A stretch of DNA of 64,000 nucleotides from Symmachiella dynata (GTDB lineage Bacteria > Planctomycetota > Planctomycetia > Planctomycetales > Planctomycetaceae), in contig NZ_CP036276.1 in the NCBI RefSeq assembly GCF_007747995.1, positions 5,075,001 through 5,139,000 on the forward strand, written 5' to 3'. Below are positions 17,479 to 27,709 of this stretch, piece after piece. The notes beneath the pieces are model-generated. The model searched no databases. It saw only the letters and a program-made list of their open reading frames with translations, and was not told the origin of the DNA. Numbering within the stretch: the first letter of the stretch is position 1; every line of letters begins with the position of its first letter. Made by a program: the position numbers and the translations under genes.

Positions 17479-18872
17479 CTCAGCGGAACGAACCGTCGCA
17501 GTTTGTTGGTTTCAGGATGCCTGGGCAGGTCGGGAACAACTTCGATGGACACGTCCGCGTTGGTTAACCCTCCCTCGGCGAGTGAACGTATCAACGCCCT
17601 CTTCAGAGCATCGTCAGGAATGTCGCCGTGTGTCATCGCCAGGACGCGCGCCCCGGCCGGTGTTTGCTGGACTTGGTATTCACTGATATGCGGCTCTTGC
17701 CCGAGAATACTCCGAAAAATCATGGGATGTATTTTGGTGTCGCCTCGATAGACGAACCAATTGTCTGCCCGGCCTTTGACTTCGGTGATCCGCCGGTATC
17801 CTGGCGCGTCTGGATTGGGGCCACCGTCAAGAACCACCGTATCGGTCAGTTCATAACGAATCATGGGCATCACCTGTCCATACAATTTGGTCACCAGCAA
17901 CCGGTCGGCCTGCGCAGCGTCGGACACCGGTTGATCGTGCTCGTCCACCGGCTCAAAGATTAAAAAGTCTTCGGCGATCGTCATGCCTGAATATGAATTC
18001 CCCTCGGTGCCGGCCACACCGATTTCGACCGAGCCCCACTGGTTGTGAATATTGATGCCCCATGCCTGAAGCGCCATGTCGCGAGCCTGTTGCGGCAGCG
18101 GCTCAGAGTTGGTGGAAATACGGTGCAAATTGATCTGCAACCGCCCATCAAGAGCTTCGGCGCACAATTCCTCAACGATCGAGGAATACCCAATCAGGCG
18201 GTCAGGTTGAAACGCATTCAGCCGCTCAACCATCGTGCGCATGGCCGTATTGGCGGGAAGTACGAGCACATCACGCTCAGGATCAACCATGCTGGGAAAC
18301 AATAACCGGCTGGCATGCACATAGGACCCGGCACAGACAACAGCCGTCCGTTTGGGACCGACCGGGGGATGGGCCAAATCTTGCCGGGCTTCCATTCGTG
18401 TTGTGATGTTGGCGGTCACGACAAACGTCTCCCAATCCCACAGAAACAATCCGCGTTTGCCTGACGAACCGCCAGTGGCTGCGGCGTAATATTCATCCAG
18501 GTAATATGCATTCGTCTCTTCGCCCGAGAGTAGACGCTTCAAGTGCGCATTCACATCATCCTGTTTCAGCCGCTGGTCCGTGACAACATCGTCCCAGTCT
18601 GCCATTACTTCCGCCTTGGTCATGGGCGGAATCTTTGCCAAGTCGCCGACCTCTAACGTACTCGCTTCCAAATGGCCCAAACGCCTCGCGTGAAATGGCG
18701 ATTTCTGCTGCGCTGCGGCCACAATTTTTCGCAGTCGCAACGTTTGTTCTTCCAAGACCCGATCGCGACTCCATGATAGCCGCTCGATCGCCTCGGCAGA
18801 AAAACCCCGCACATCGGCAAGGTGTTTTTTTCGCGATGCTTCAAATCTATCCATTCGCAGCAGTGCTCCCAT
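17475..18872 (-). CDS. PaaK-like adenylate-forming enzyme (phenylacetate-CoA ligase family)
   Basis: A 465-aa cytoplasmic protein resembling phenylacetate-CoA ligases and CapK-type enzymes, which activate a carboxylate with ATP. The family N-terminus is present (RLRKIVAAAQQKSPFHARRL, then IPPMTKAEVMADWDD). The nucleotide-binding loop is YYAAATGGSSGKRGLFLWDW (about residue 127), with later motifs HNQWGSVEIGVAG (about 280), DRLLVTKLYGQVMPMIRYEL and VKGRADNWFVYRG. The C-terminal domain ends ETNKLRRFVPLS, where a Lys may act in the adenylation half-reaction. Whether CoA or another acceptor is used is unknown. ATG start at 18872. It diverges from an acyl-CoA synthetase gene across a 317-bp gap. 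Confidence 0.85.
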   Translation of the reverse strand: MGALLRMDRFEASRKKHLADVRGFSAEAIERLSWSRDRVLEEQTLRLRKIVAAAQQKSPFHARRLGHLEASTLEVGDLAKIPPMTKAEVMADWDDVVTDQRLKQDDVNAHLKRLLSGEETNAYYLDEYYAAATGGSSGKRGLFLWDWETFVVTANITTRMEARQDLAHPPVGPKRTAVVCAGSYVHASRLLFPSMVDPERDVLVLPANTAMRTMVERLNAFQPDRLIGYSSIVEELCAEALDGRLQINLHRISTNSEPLPQQARDMALQAWGINIHNQWGSVEIGVAGTEGNSYSGMTIAEDFLIFEPVDEHDQPVSDAAQADRLLVTKLYGQVMPMIRYELTDTVVLDGGPNPDAPGYRRITEVKGRADNWFVYRGDTKIHPMIFRSILGQEPHISEYQVQQTPAGARVLAMTHGDIPDDALKRALIRSLAEGGLTNADVSIEVVPDLPRHPETNKLRRFVPLS

Positions 18873-19189
18873 TCAAAACTTGTGAACTGCATCGCCTAAC
18901 ACTTTGGTGTAATCGTATCGACACAACGCAAAGCATGCGACATTAGACTCTTCGAGTATTCGTTGAAAAACCGTTGCCGCCACGTCGGACTTGGGTTTCC
19001 CGTATGTTCTCCCACCCAGCAGCAGGTTCAGCACTCGTATCGAAACGCTTCCCCTGTATAATGCGTCTTCGCTGTCATCGTTGGTAAGATGGCCTATTTG
19101 CGGCTCCCCCAATCGCGCTCTCTCAATCCTGTCGGTGTGTGTGGCCACAAGGAACTTTTGAACGTTATTTGAGTACAAAGGACCGACTC
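18873..19189. other. Intergenic region between divergent adenylate-forming enzyme genes
   Basis: 317 bp. A minus-strand open frame (18873-19178) exists but resembles nothing and has no ribosome-binding site, so it is not called. AAGGA lies just before the ATG at 19190. The region should hold promoters for both flanking genes; no clear operator is seen. Confidence 0.4.
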
Positions 19190-20746
19190 ATGCCGATCAC
19201 CGGACCTCCGCTGGAAAAACCCGTTTTACTCGCGGACATTTTGAAAATCGGTCTGGAGTCCAATCCCGATGCGGCGGCGATTGTTTCCTCTGACCGGAGT
19301 TGGACGTGGCGTGAACTCGATGCGGCAAGTCGACGGTTGGCCGCCAATCTGCTGGCCCTTGGCTTGAAGCCGGGAGACCGAGCAGCTTCGCTCATGCCCA
19401 ATCGGACCGACCTGATGATCTATTATCTCGCCTGTTTCAAAGCAGGGTTGGTCGCCACGCCGCTGAACTATCGTTACCAGGCGCCGGAGATTGACCACGC
19501 GCTCGAGGTGACCGGTGCTTCGATCTTGTTGGCGCATGCGGAGCGGGATGCTGATCTGGCACTCAGTCAATTGGCAGGACAATTGCCGTTGGGACGAATC
19601 ACTTATGCGGCAGAAGACGACCGCCGGAATTTCGAAGAACTGCTGATTACAGAACCGACAGTGATGGACCTCCCTAGCCCGGCAGCCGATGCAGCGGCGT
19701 TCATCTTCTTTACCTCAGGAAGCACCGGCAAACCCAAAGGGGTCACGCACACGCACGAGACATTCGGTTGGATGCTGGCCAGCGCCATCGCCGGTTTTGA
19801 ATTTGTTCCCGAGGATATTTTCCTGCCCGCCTCATCCATCTCGCATATCGGCGCTTCACTGTTTTCGCTGGCCGGCTTGGCCGCCGGGATTCGTATCGAC
19901 GTTGCGCATGCGATCATCGGGGAAGAGGTTTTGGCGCTCCTGGCAAACACGCGACCGACAATGCTCTGCATGCTGCCGGCGGCGCTGTTTGCGTTGGTTC
20001 GCGACCATGGCGCGGACCACGAACATTTTCAATCGCTCCGTGTCTGTTTCGCCGGCGGCGACAAAGTCTCAGCCGAGTTGGAACGAGAATTTGTCGAGTT
20101 GGCCGGCATCGAAATCGATGAGACCTACGGCATGTCAGAAATCGGTTTGGCGACGATCAATCCGGTGTCGGGAAAAAATAAGGTCGGCTCCATCGGACGG
20201 CTCGCCCCTGGGTTTGCCGCATCGATACGGGATGAGCAAGGCCGTGAGGTGCCGGTAGGAACCGATGGGCGGTTGTGGATCCAATCGCGCTCCAACACGA
20301 TCGGCTATTGGAACCGCCCCGATGCCACAGCAGAAACCATCGTCGATGGCTGGCTCGATACGGGCGACGTGGTCCGTGTTGACGAAGAGGATTACCTGTG
20401 GTTCGACGGCCGCCAAAAGCAGATCATTATCCACGACGGTTCCAACATCTGCCCGCAGGAAGTCGAGGACTCTCTGGTTGAGCATCCGGCCGTCGAAAGC
20501 GCCGGGGTTGTCGGTATCCACGACACCGTGCATGGCGAAAACGTCCGTGCCTACATCACCCTCACAGCAGGCACCGAGCGGCCGACGGTGGCTGAGTTGA
20601 TCCAGTTTTCACGGGCGCGCGTCGGTTACAAAGCGCCGGAGGAAATCGTGGTGCTCGACGAAATGCCGCTGAACGCGACGGGAAAAATCGACCGCGCCTC
20701 ACTGAAACGGATGGCTGAGTCTCGCAGTCTGCAGTCCACGAAATGA
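19190..20746 (+). CDS. AMP-dependent acyl-CoA synthetase/ligase
   Basis: A 518-aa member of the ANL superfamily that converts a fatty or aromatic acid plus ATP to an acyl-AMP and then usually to the CoA thioester. All core motifs are present: the phosphate loop IFFTSGSTGKPKGVTHTH (about residue 175), IDETYGMSEIGLATINPVSG (A5, about 305), WLDTGDVVRVDEEDYLWFDG (A7/A8 hinge) and the C-terminal catalytic Lys in LNATGKIDRASLK. The length is typical. The ATG at 19190 has AAGGA upstream and removes a non-homologous extension from a GTG at 19139. Chain-length or substrate preference cannot be read from the sequence. It is divergent from the PaaK-like gene. Confidence 0.92.
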   Translation: MPITGPPLEKPVLLADILKIGLESNPDAAAIVSSDRSWTWRELDAASRRLAANLLALGLKPGDRAASLMPNRTDLMIYYLACFKAGLVATPLNYRYQAPEIDHALEVTGASILLAHAERDADLALSQLAGQLPLGRITYAAEDDRRNFEELLITEPTVMDLPSPAADAAAFIFFTSGSTGKPKGVTHTHETFGWMLASAIAGFEFVPEDIFLPASSISHIGASLFSLAGLAAGIRIDVAHAIIGEEVLALLANTRPTMLCMLPAALFALVRDHGADHEHFQSLRVCFAGGDKVSAELEREFVELAGIEIDETYGMSEIGLATINPVSGKNKVGSIGRLAPGFAASIRDEQGREVPVGTDGRLWIQSRSNTIGYWNRPDATAETIVDGWLDTGDVVRVDEEDYLWFDGRQKQIIIHDGSNICPQEVEDSLVEHPAVESAGVVGIHDTVHGENVRAYITLTAGTERPTVAELIQFSRARVGYKAPEEIVVLDEMPLNATGKIDRASLKRMAESRSLQSTK

Positions 20747-20762
20747 GACGCAGTCCGCGCCT

Positions 20763-20810
20763 GTGTTACTTCTTCTCGGTGTTACTTCTTCTCGGTGTTA
20801 CTTCTTCTCA
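20763..20810. repeat. 16-bp tandem repeat, three copies, spanning a stop codon
   Basis: Unit GTGTTACTTCTTCTCG repeated three times (20763-20778, 20779-20794, 20795-20810; the last base differs). On the minus strand each unit reads GAGAAGAAGTAA, the last codons and stop of the PQQ-propeller gene, so the gene end is triplicated. Confidence 0.85.
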
Positions 20811-22012
20811 GTGATTTTCCACAGATGTTCGTCGCTGCGGACATACAGCGCGCCGTTGGCGGCCGCCGGCGTGCAGAGGATCGTGTCGACGAACTCTGCC
20901 GAATGCACGAGTTTTCCTTTTTTGCCCGTTAAATCGACAACTTGCGCCAGTCCTTTTTCGCTGAACAGATACATCTTGCCGTCAGCAATCACCGGTGTCC
21001 CGCTGAAGGGTCCTTTGAGCCGCAGTTGCCACAGCATGTCGCCGTTGGTCGCATCCCCGGCACGGAGGACCCCGGCGCGATTTGTCGTGTAAACGCGCCC
21101 GTCATACACGATCGGACTCGGCGTCGATGGCCCCAACCGTTGCTCTTGCCAGACAACTTCCGGTGCATCGCTGTCGGGAATGTACCGCAACGCGGTTAAG
21201 CCTTGTGAAGGCACGTACAACATATCTCCCACCACCGTGGCTGAAGGAATCGTCGCGCACTCGGCTGCGTGCTTCCAGACTTCCTGGCCGGTTTGGGGAT
21301 CGTAGCCGATCAAGTTTTCGCCCGATTGCAACACAACGAATTTCTCATCCGGCGTGCGACCAGACAACACGGTCGGCGAGGTCCAGTTGTTCCCCACCGG
21401 CCGGTCGATTTTCCATGTTTGCTCTCCCGTTTCGACATCCATCGCCGTGGCAAACGATTCACTCGCGTTTTCGACTTGCACGACGACTTGATTGCCAACC
21501 ACAACCGGCGATGATGCCATGCCCAGACTGTTACTCGCATTGGGAAAGTCATGCGTCAATCCGCGATACCATTGCAGATTGCCGTCGAGGTCCAGGCAGA
21601 TGAGATCGTTGGAAGAGAAAAACGCAAAAATCCGCTCGCCATCGCTGGCCGGTTGTGGCGTGGCGTTGCACATCTTGGGATGCGACATGGTCCGCCCCGT
21701 CGCCAAAAACTGCCGATGCCAAATCGTGGCGCCGGTCTGCGCATTGATGCACAGCACATGCAGCCGGTCTTGGCGAAATCCGGAACTGGCGGTCAGATAG
21801 ACTCGATCGCCGATAACAATCGGTCCCGACAGTCCCCGGCCCGGTAGATCGACCGTCCAAGCGATGTTTGTCCCGTCGCTGATGTCGAATTTTACGGGCA
21901 GTTTCTCAGCCGAGATTCCGTTGGCGTCACTGCCGCGAAATTGCGTCCAGTCGGCTCCCATTTGCGTGATCGACAACAGGGCCAGACTAACGAATACGAG
22001 ATGCTGTTTCAT
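20798..22012 (-). CDS. Secreted PQQ-like beta-propeller protein
   Basis: A 404-aa exported protein. The signal peptide is MKQHLVFVSLALLSITQMGA. It is followed by DWTQFRGSDANGIS, the common N-terminus of planctomycete outer-membrane-assembly-lipoprotein-like (BamB-like) PQQ propellers. Propeller blades recur as NAQTGATIWHRQFL, DVETGEQTWKIDR, DPQTGQEVWKHAA and DATNGDMLWQLRL. It does not show a quinone-binding active site, so it is probably structural or ligand-binding. The ATG at 22012 overlaps the stop of the upstream gene by ATGA, which fixes the start and shows translational coupling. The last codons and stop are part of a 16-bp tandem repeat. Confidence 0.88.
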   Translation of the reverse strand: MKQHLVFVSLALLSITQMGADWTQFRGSDANGISAEKLPVKFDISDGTNIAWTVDLPGRGLSGPIVIGDRVYLTASSGFRQDRLHVLCINAQTGATIWHRQFLATGRTMSHPKMCNATPQPASDGERIFAFFSSNDLICLDLDGNLQWYRGLTHDFPNASNSLGMASSPVVVGNQVVVQVENASESFATAMDVETGEQTWKIDRPVGNNWTSPTVLSGRTPDEKFVVLQSGENLIGYDPQTGQEVWKHAAECATIPSATVVGDMLYVPSQGLTALRYIPDSDAPEVVWQEQRLGPSTPSPIVYDGRVYTTNRAGVLRAGDATNGDMLWQLRLKGPFSGTPVIADGKMYLFSEKGLAQVVDLTGKKGKLVHSAEFVDTILCTPAAANGALYVRSDEHLWKITEKK

Positions 22013-23193
22013 GAGTTGTCTCCACTTTCGGCCTTGTCTTTGGCTTCGTCCGGGACGACGCGGGGGGGACGGTTGCCGGAGAGGACCGCCGTACCGACCG
22101 AGTCGCAAACCCGCAACTGAAATTCCCATTTTTGTGCCCACGATTCCTTCTGTTCGTTTTGACAGACCTTGATCAAAATATCATTGCGACCTTTGCGCAG
22201 CTTTGCCGGGAACTGGTACTGGTCCAATCGCGTTCCATGATGGTATTCTTCGCGACCAAAAACCAATTCGCCATTGACCCACACCTTCCAAGCGTTCGGC
22301 GTGCCCAGCCGCAACTCGACCGACCGGTCTTCGTCGCTCACAAAATCGGTATAGGCATACGTCACCGCCCCCTTATGGGCGGAAAGCGCTTTGGTGAGAT
22401 CGACGATGCCGTAATCATCGGCGGTGGCATAATCAATCCAGCTGACCTCGGTTGAATCCTTCCCTTGGTATTTGCCGTCGGGATCGATTTTCGTTTCCGG
22501 AGGATAGGAGACATCAAAGCCTGCTTCGTCCGAATTGTCGAACGGTCCAATCAGTTTCCAGGAAAGTAATAACCCAAAATGTTCGGGCAAGTCGACCTCC
22601 TGCCCCAGTTCACGGAGTTTTTCGACGATGCTCTTAATCTGATCATCATCCCGCGCACCAGTCAGTGCCATTTCATAGATCGGCTGCGACTCTGATTTTT
22701 TGCCGTCCTCAAAGAGCGTGTCCGCCTGCTTCAGCAATCGCGCGACGGCGTCGCGGCGGAATTCGACGCTGGGGTCGTTGAGCATCCCGGGAATAATGCG
22801 GCTGGTCGCCGTGTCGTCGACTTTGACTAACCACTCATAAGCCACGCGCCGTGCCCGCGGATCGTGACGGGTATCCAGCACAAACGCCTCCAATTGCTTT
22901 TTCGGCAGCGTCTTTGTCGTCTTCAACCGTTGATCGGCGAGCGATTCGAATGCGCCGCGGAGCCAATTGACCGCCAGCGGATTGGCCCCCGAAAAGGCCT
23001 CCAACACGGTCGTCAGCGAGACATCGTCATTTTTCAGCAATTCCCGAATCGCCTGTTGAGCTTGGCGATTCCCCTGAGCCTGCTGATCAACCGACTTAAT
23101 ATCGTTCAGCAACGTCTCCACATCCGCAGCAAACGTTGCGGAGGGTAATCCCCCCCACAGACAAACAACGAGTAGACAGCAATGGATCTTCAT
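22009..23193 (-). CDS. Secreted HEAT-like plus jelly-roll domain protein
   Basis: A 394-aa exported protein (signal peptide MKIHCCLLVVCLWGGLPSAT then FAAD). The N-terminal half is helical with a HEAT-like look (NDPSVEFRRDAVARLLKQAD; FVLDTRHDPRARRVAYEWLV). The C-terminal part (about 230-380) is a galactose-binding-like sandwich of the sort used to describe sugar-binding appendages, with LRLGTPNAWKVWVNGELVFG and LRKGRNDILIKVCQNEQKES. It is coupled by ATGA to the PQQ propeller downstream, a pairing common in planctomycete operons. The ATG at 23193 begins a clear signal peptide, so the longer frame (to 23244) was not used. Precise function unknown. Confidence 0.75.
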   Translation of the reverse strand: MKIHCCLLVVCLWGGLPSATFAADVETLLNDIKSVDQQAQGNRQAQQAIRELLKNDDVSLTTVLEAFSGANPLAVNWLRGAFESLADQRLKTTKTLPKKQLEAFVLDTRHDPRARRVAYEWLVKVDDTATSRIIPGMLNDPSVEFRRDAVARLLKQADTLFEDGKKSESQPIYEMALTGARDDDQIKSIVEKLRELGQEVDLPEHFGLLLSWKLIGPFDNSDEAGFDVSYPPETKIDPDGKYQGKDSTEVSWIDYATADDYGIVDLTKALSAHKGAVTYAYTDFVSDEDRSVELRLGTPNAWKVWVNGELVFGREEYHHGTRLDQYQFPAKLRKGRNDILIKVCQNEQKESWAQKWEFQLRVCDSVGTAVLSGNRPPRVVPDEAKDKAESGDNS

Positions 23194-24670
<1,477 letters not shown>

Positions 24671-25067
24671 GGTAGGAACGTCCTCGGTTCGATATGGGGG
24701 GATTCAACAATCTGCTACGGCATGCGTTCTGTCCGTTACTGCGCAACGCCTGTGGAGGTAAGCGAAACACAATATCCCTGACGCATGAACACGGACGGCT
24801 GAATAGGATATTGCACAATTCGGTTTTTAGCAACAATCTGCGGACAAGGGCGTTGAATCAGAACCACACCAACAGCTCGCACGAACATCGAAATCCGCAC
24901 GAACCACACGATTGCACTAAAGGATGTAATACGTTTCCAGGACAGAACACTTTTCGTGGGGCGATTTCCTGAAAGTCAGCATCACCGGGCACATGACCTA
25001 TGTTTGAGCGACCAATAACCGGCTCTGTACCACTTCTGCTCTGATCCCCTACTGAAAGCGTCTGAAC
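24671..25067. other. Intergenic region, nothing recognised
   Basis: 397 bp between divergent genes. A 92-codon plus-strand frame (24694-24972) has no ribosome-binding site or recognisable product. No tRNA or obvious hairpin was found by eye. Confidence 0.4.
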
Positions 25068-25979
25068 ATGGTCGACTGGACCGAACTGCGAAAATCGCTC
25101 ATTGGTGAACCCGAAAAGTCGGCGATCCCCACACGCGTTAAGGTACCGATCCTGCCGTTGGCAGTGATGAAGTTCAATCGTCGTGCGGAAGACCCGCAGG
25201 TAACGGCGGTTGAGCTGGGAAAAATCATTGAAACCGACTCGGGATTAACCGCGGCGCTGTTGCGGCACATCAATTCGGCCGCGGTGGGACTGAGCCAAAA
25301 AGCGACCTCAGCGCAGCAAGCGGTCGGCCTGTTGGGGTTTCGCGAAACCTCGTTGTATTTAGTCGCCAAGGCCATGGAACGCTCGATGCAAGGCCGCGAG
25401 TCGAAGCTGATCAATCTTCGCAACTTCTGGGCGGGAAATCTCGAACGGGCAATTTTTGCGAGGGAAGTCGCGCGGCTGTTAGGAGCCGATCAAGACCTAG
25501 CTTTTTCCGCCGGCATGCTGCAGGATTTCTTATTGCCCGCGCTGACCAACGACATGTTCACCAGTTACTACGGGTTTACGGAAACACAACGGGAGCGGCC
25601 GCGCGAGTTGGTTGCATTTGAGGAAAAATCATTCGGCTGGAATCATGCCCTGGCCGCCGGCCAAATCATGTATGGCTGGGAATTCCCCGACGACTTAATC
25701 TGTTGCGTCGTATTGCATCACCGCGGACTGAAATTGTTCAACGATCCGCAACTCCGCACCACAGCTGCGGCAGCCGTAGCCGCATCGTCCCTGATGCCTG
25801 ACCCGCTGAAGCAAATTCCCAGCGGGTTGGACCAACTGGTAAAGCTCGGCAAAAAGTGGAAGGCCTTTGACCTGGTCAAGATCGCCGATCTCGTTGATCG
25901 GGAATTTGCCGAGTTGTCCCCGGTGGACAACAGCCAATTCTCATTTCGCCGCTACTGTCAAAAAGCGCTGGCTGTGTGA
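25068..25979 (+). CDS. HDOD domain protein
   Basis: A 303-aa cytoplasmic signalling protein with an HDOD domain, an HD-related output domain that usually lacks phosphohydrolase residues and often links to cyclic-di-GMP or chemotaxis control. Family blocks are KVPILPLAVMKFNRRAEDPQ, ELGKIIETDSGLTAALLRHI (the alpha-helical core with the conserved D-S-x-L pattern) and LLGFRETSLYLVAKAMERSM. Later it has GAFSAGMLQDFLLPAL-like and FGWNHALAAGQIMYGWEFPD segments, the latter in the place of the HD-domain helix. No receiver or GGDEF domain is fused. ATG at 25068. It ends 16 bp before a convergent methyltransferase gene. Confidence 0.85.
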   Translation: MVDWTELRKSLIGEPEKSAIPTRVKVPILPLAVMKFNRRAEDPQVTAVELGKIIETDSGLTAALLRHINSAAVGLSQKATSAQQAVGLLGFRETSLYLVAKAMERSMQGRESKLINLRNFWAGNLERAIFAREVARLLGADQDLAFSAGMLQDFLLPALTNDMFTSYYGFTETQRERPRELVAFEEKSFGWNHALAAGQIMYGWEFPDDLICCVVLHHRGLKLFNDPQLRTTAAAAVAASSLMPDPLKQIPSGLDQLVKLGKKWKAFDLVKIADLVDREFAELSPVDNSQFSFRRYCQKALAV

Positions 25980-25995
25980 AAGCGGACTGCGAGCC

Positions 25996-26517
25996 TCACT
26001 CTGCAACGCGGGTCGTCCACCAAACATGTCCCAATTTGGTGACATGAAATTTGTCCGCTTTGCCGCGTCCCATTTTCTTGGCCCAACGCTGCACCGCTTC
26101 GATCACGCCGGGTTGGTCCGACTTGCCATAATCGCACCCGCAAAATAGGCCGCCCAGTTTGACCTTATCAAACCAGTCCTGCATGCTGCGGAAATAGCTG
26201 TTTTTTAAATGGCCGGCATCGATAATCACAAAATCCAGCCCAGCCGTGGGCGCCAATTCCAGCGCCTTGGGATGACAGGTGGGGCAACTGAAGATTTGTC
26301 GCCGCGATGAAAAACGGGATGTGTTTTGAATCGCTGGTCGGCAATCTTTTTGATCGCTCCATTTGTCGATCATCAACAGCTCTAATCGGCCGAAACTTCC
26401 CAACAACGCTTCCGAGGTTTTGCCATCGCAGACACCGATCTGGGCCCCCTTTTGAGGTTGGCCAAAATGGTCACGAATCAGTTCGATGAGCGCCCCGCGC
26501 TGGGCCACCTTACTCAT
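25996..26517 (-). CDS. Small class I SAM-dependent methyltransferase-like protein
   Basis: A 173-aa cytoplasmic protein with a Rossmann-like methyltransferase pattern. AQIGVCDGKTSEALLGSFGR (motif I, about residue 25) is followed by LLMIDKW (acidic end of strand 2). LDFVIIDAGHLKNSYFRSMQ (motif IV region, about 95) comes before VKLGGLFCGCDYGKSDQPGV. This is the layout of the Methyltransf_24 group. A CPTC pair near residue 78 is unusual and could bind metal. The ATG is at 26517. The substrate is unknown and the protein is shorter than most methyltransferases, so binding without catalysis is possible. Confidence 0.7.
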   Translation of the reverse strand: MSKVAQRGALIELIRDHFGQPQKGAQIGVCDGKTSEALLGSFGRLELLMIDKWSDQKDCRPAIQNTSRFSSRRQIFSCPTCHPKALELAPTAGLDFVIIDAGHLKNSYFRSMQDWFDKVKLGGLFCGCDYGKSDQPGVIEAVQRWAKKMGRGKADKFHVTKLGHVWWTTRVAE

Positions 26518-27029
26518 GTCAGACTTCCTTCACTGCAACAGTTGGCCATTCGGCGTGATTCCGAAAAAAAGCGTGCCTGCCAACGTAAAACACCCTCGCC
26601 CTGAGAACGACTTCGAGGATATGAGCTGTCAGAACCCGTTTTCAATAGGCCTTGCGAGCGATTTCAGCCAATCAAGGTGAATCCCCTAATAAACGTAGAT
26701 CATAAGCGGCGAGAGTCGCTGAAATGCGAGGCGGTGTAATGGATAACCCTTGGAAAATACGCGATGCCTTTGCTGTGGTTTCTCAACAAAAGTGAACAAG
26801 CGGACCAATATTGCGAAGGGGCTGGGCGGTACGCTAAAAACCGCCGGCACTCGCGCGCCGGCGGTTCGGAAATTTTTGCCCTGAAAAAAAGTTCGCGCAG
26901 TTTGCAATCACTGGCGTTCTCAGCGTTTTCTGATTTGGCCCATCGTATTTTTTAGCCGAGAACAGATGCCCGACCGAATAGATGCTAACGGTCACATCTC
27001 TCCGTCTGACCTCTGAGTAAATCAGCCTG
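26518..27029. other. Intergenic region containing a terminator-like hairpin
   Basis: 512 bp with no convincing gene. Several short open frames cross it. The only structured element noticed is the GC-rich hairpin at 26834-26866. Confidence 0.4.
26834..26866 (-). terminator. Rho-independent terminator candidate
   Basis: Perfect 10-bp stem AACCGCCGGC / GCCGGCGGTT around an 8-base loop. Read on the minus strand the stem is followed by TTTTTAGC. It sits about 165 bp after the stop codon of the DUF5684 gene, which is transcribed toward it. Confidence 0.6.
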
Positions 27030-27425
27030 TTAATTGGCTGTAACCGGCTGATACTGAGCATCGCCGAAACCTAGGATGGGATAGAAAATGAAGGGTAGAA
27101 ACGCCAATCCCAAACCGAAACCTAACCCCTTGCCAAAGTTTTTCCCCACATCAATGACGACGAGAATCGCAATGACAATGCTCACAAAGGGGATAAATAA
27201 CAGAATGAGCCACCAAATTGGTTTGCCCGCAATTTCCAACAACAAGATCATATTATAAATAGGGATGATCGATCCCCAGCCAGGCTTGCCCGCTTTTATA
27301 AACACATTCCACATCCCCGCAATCGCAACGATGATGAGAGCAAAGTACACGATCAAAAAGACCACCCCAATAGCTTCGTCGCCACCCTCTTGAGCAAATG
27401 TCACTGCGTAGCTGAAATCATTCAT
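27030..27425 (-). CDS. DUF5684-type membrane protein
   Basis: A 131-aa integral membrane protein with four hydrophobic helices. The family hallmark is present: GMWNVFIKAGKPGWGSIIPI followed by YNMILLLEIAGKPIWWLILL, then VIDVGKNFGKGLGFGLGLAF and the C-terminal FLPFIFYPILGFGDAQYQP. The same pattern occurs in signal-peptidase-linked and stand-alone bacterial proteins of unknown function. A GGAGAAC ribosome-binding sequence precedes the ATG at 27425. It is a single-gene unit with a terminator-like hairpin downstream. Confidence 0.87.
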   Translation of the reverse strand: MNDFSYAVTFAQEGGDEAIGVVFLIVYFALIIVAIAGMWNVFIKAGKPGWGSIIPIYNMILLLEIAGKPIWWLILLFIPFVSIVIAILVVIDVGKNFGKGLGFGLGLAFLPFIFYPILGFGDAQYQPVTAN

Positions 27426-27709
27426 AATCTGTTCTCCTTCCAGGATAATTGAAGTGATCCGGTATCAACTCACGCCTCAGGTCACATGCGAAACGGTCAA
27501 ACTCAATGCGTTGTAAACAGCCTCAAGCAGAGGCTCAACACCAAAGTGCCCCATTCAACTCCGGATTGCAATGAAATTCTGGCAAAGATTGCTGGACAAC
27601 CTCAAACGATTCGCACTGGCAACCCAGGTTTTCGATCATAGGTGTCAATCAACACAACTGGTGCTAGTATGGGTGGCATCCCCCCGAAACCCACAACTGG
27701 AGCGACACC

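Noticed and set aside
18873-19178. Minus-strand 101-codon frame upstream of the PaaK-like gene
   Set aside because: No ribosome-binding site, no recognisable domain, and it ends directly at the next start; probably leader sequence.
24694-24972. Plus-strand 92-codon frame rich in His/Asn
   Set aside because: No start signal and unusual composition; likely non-coding.
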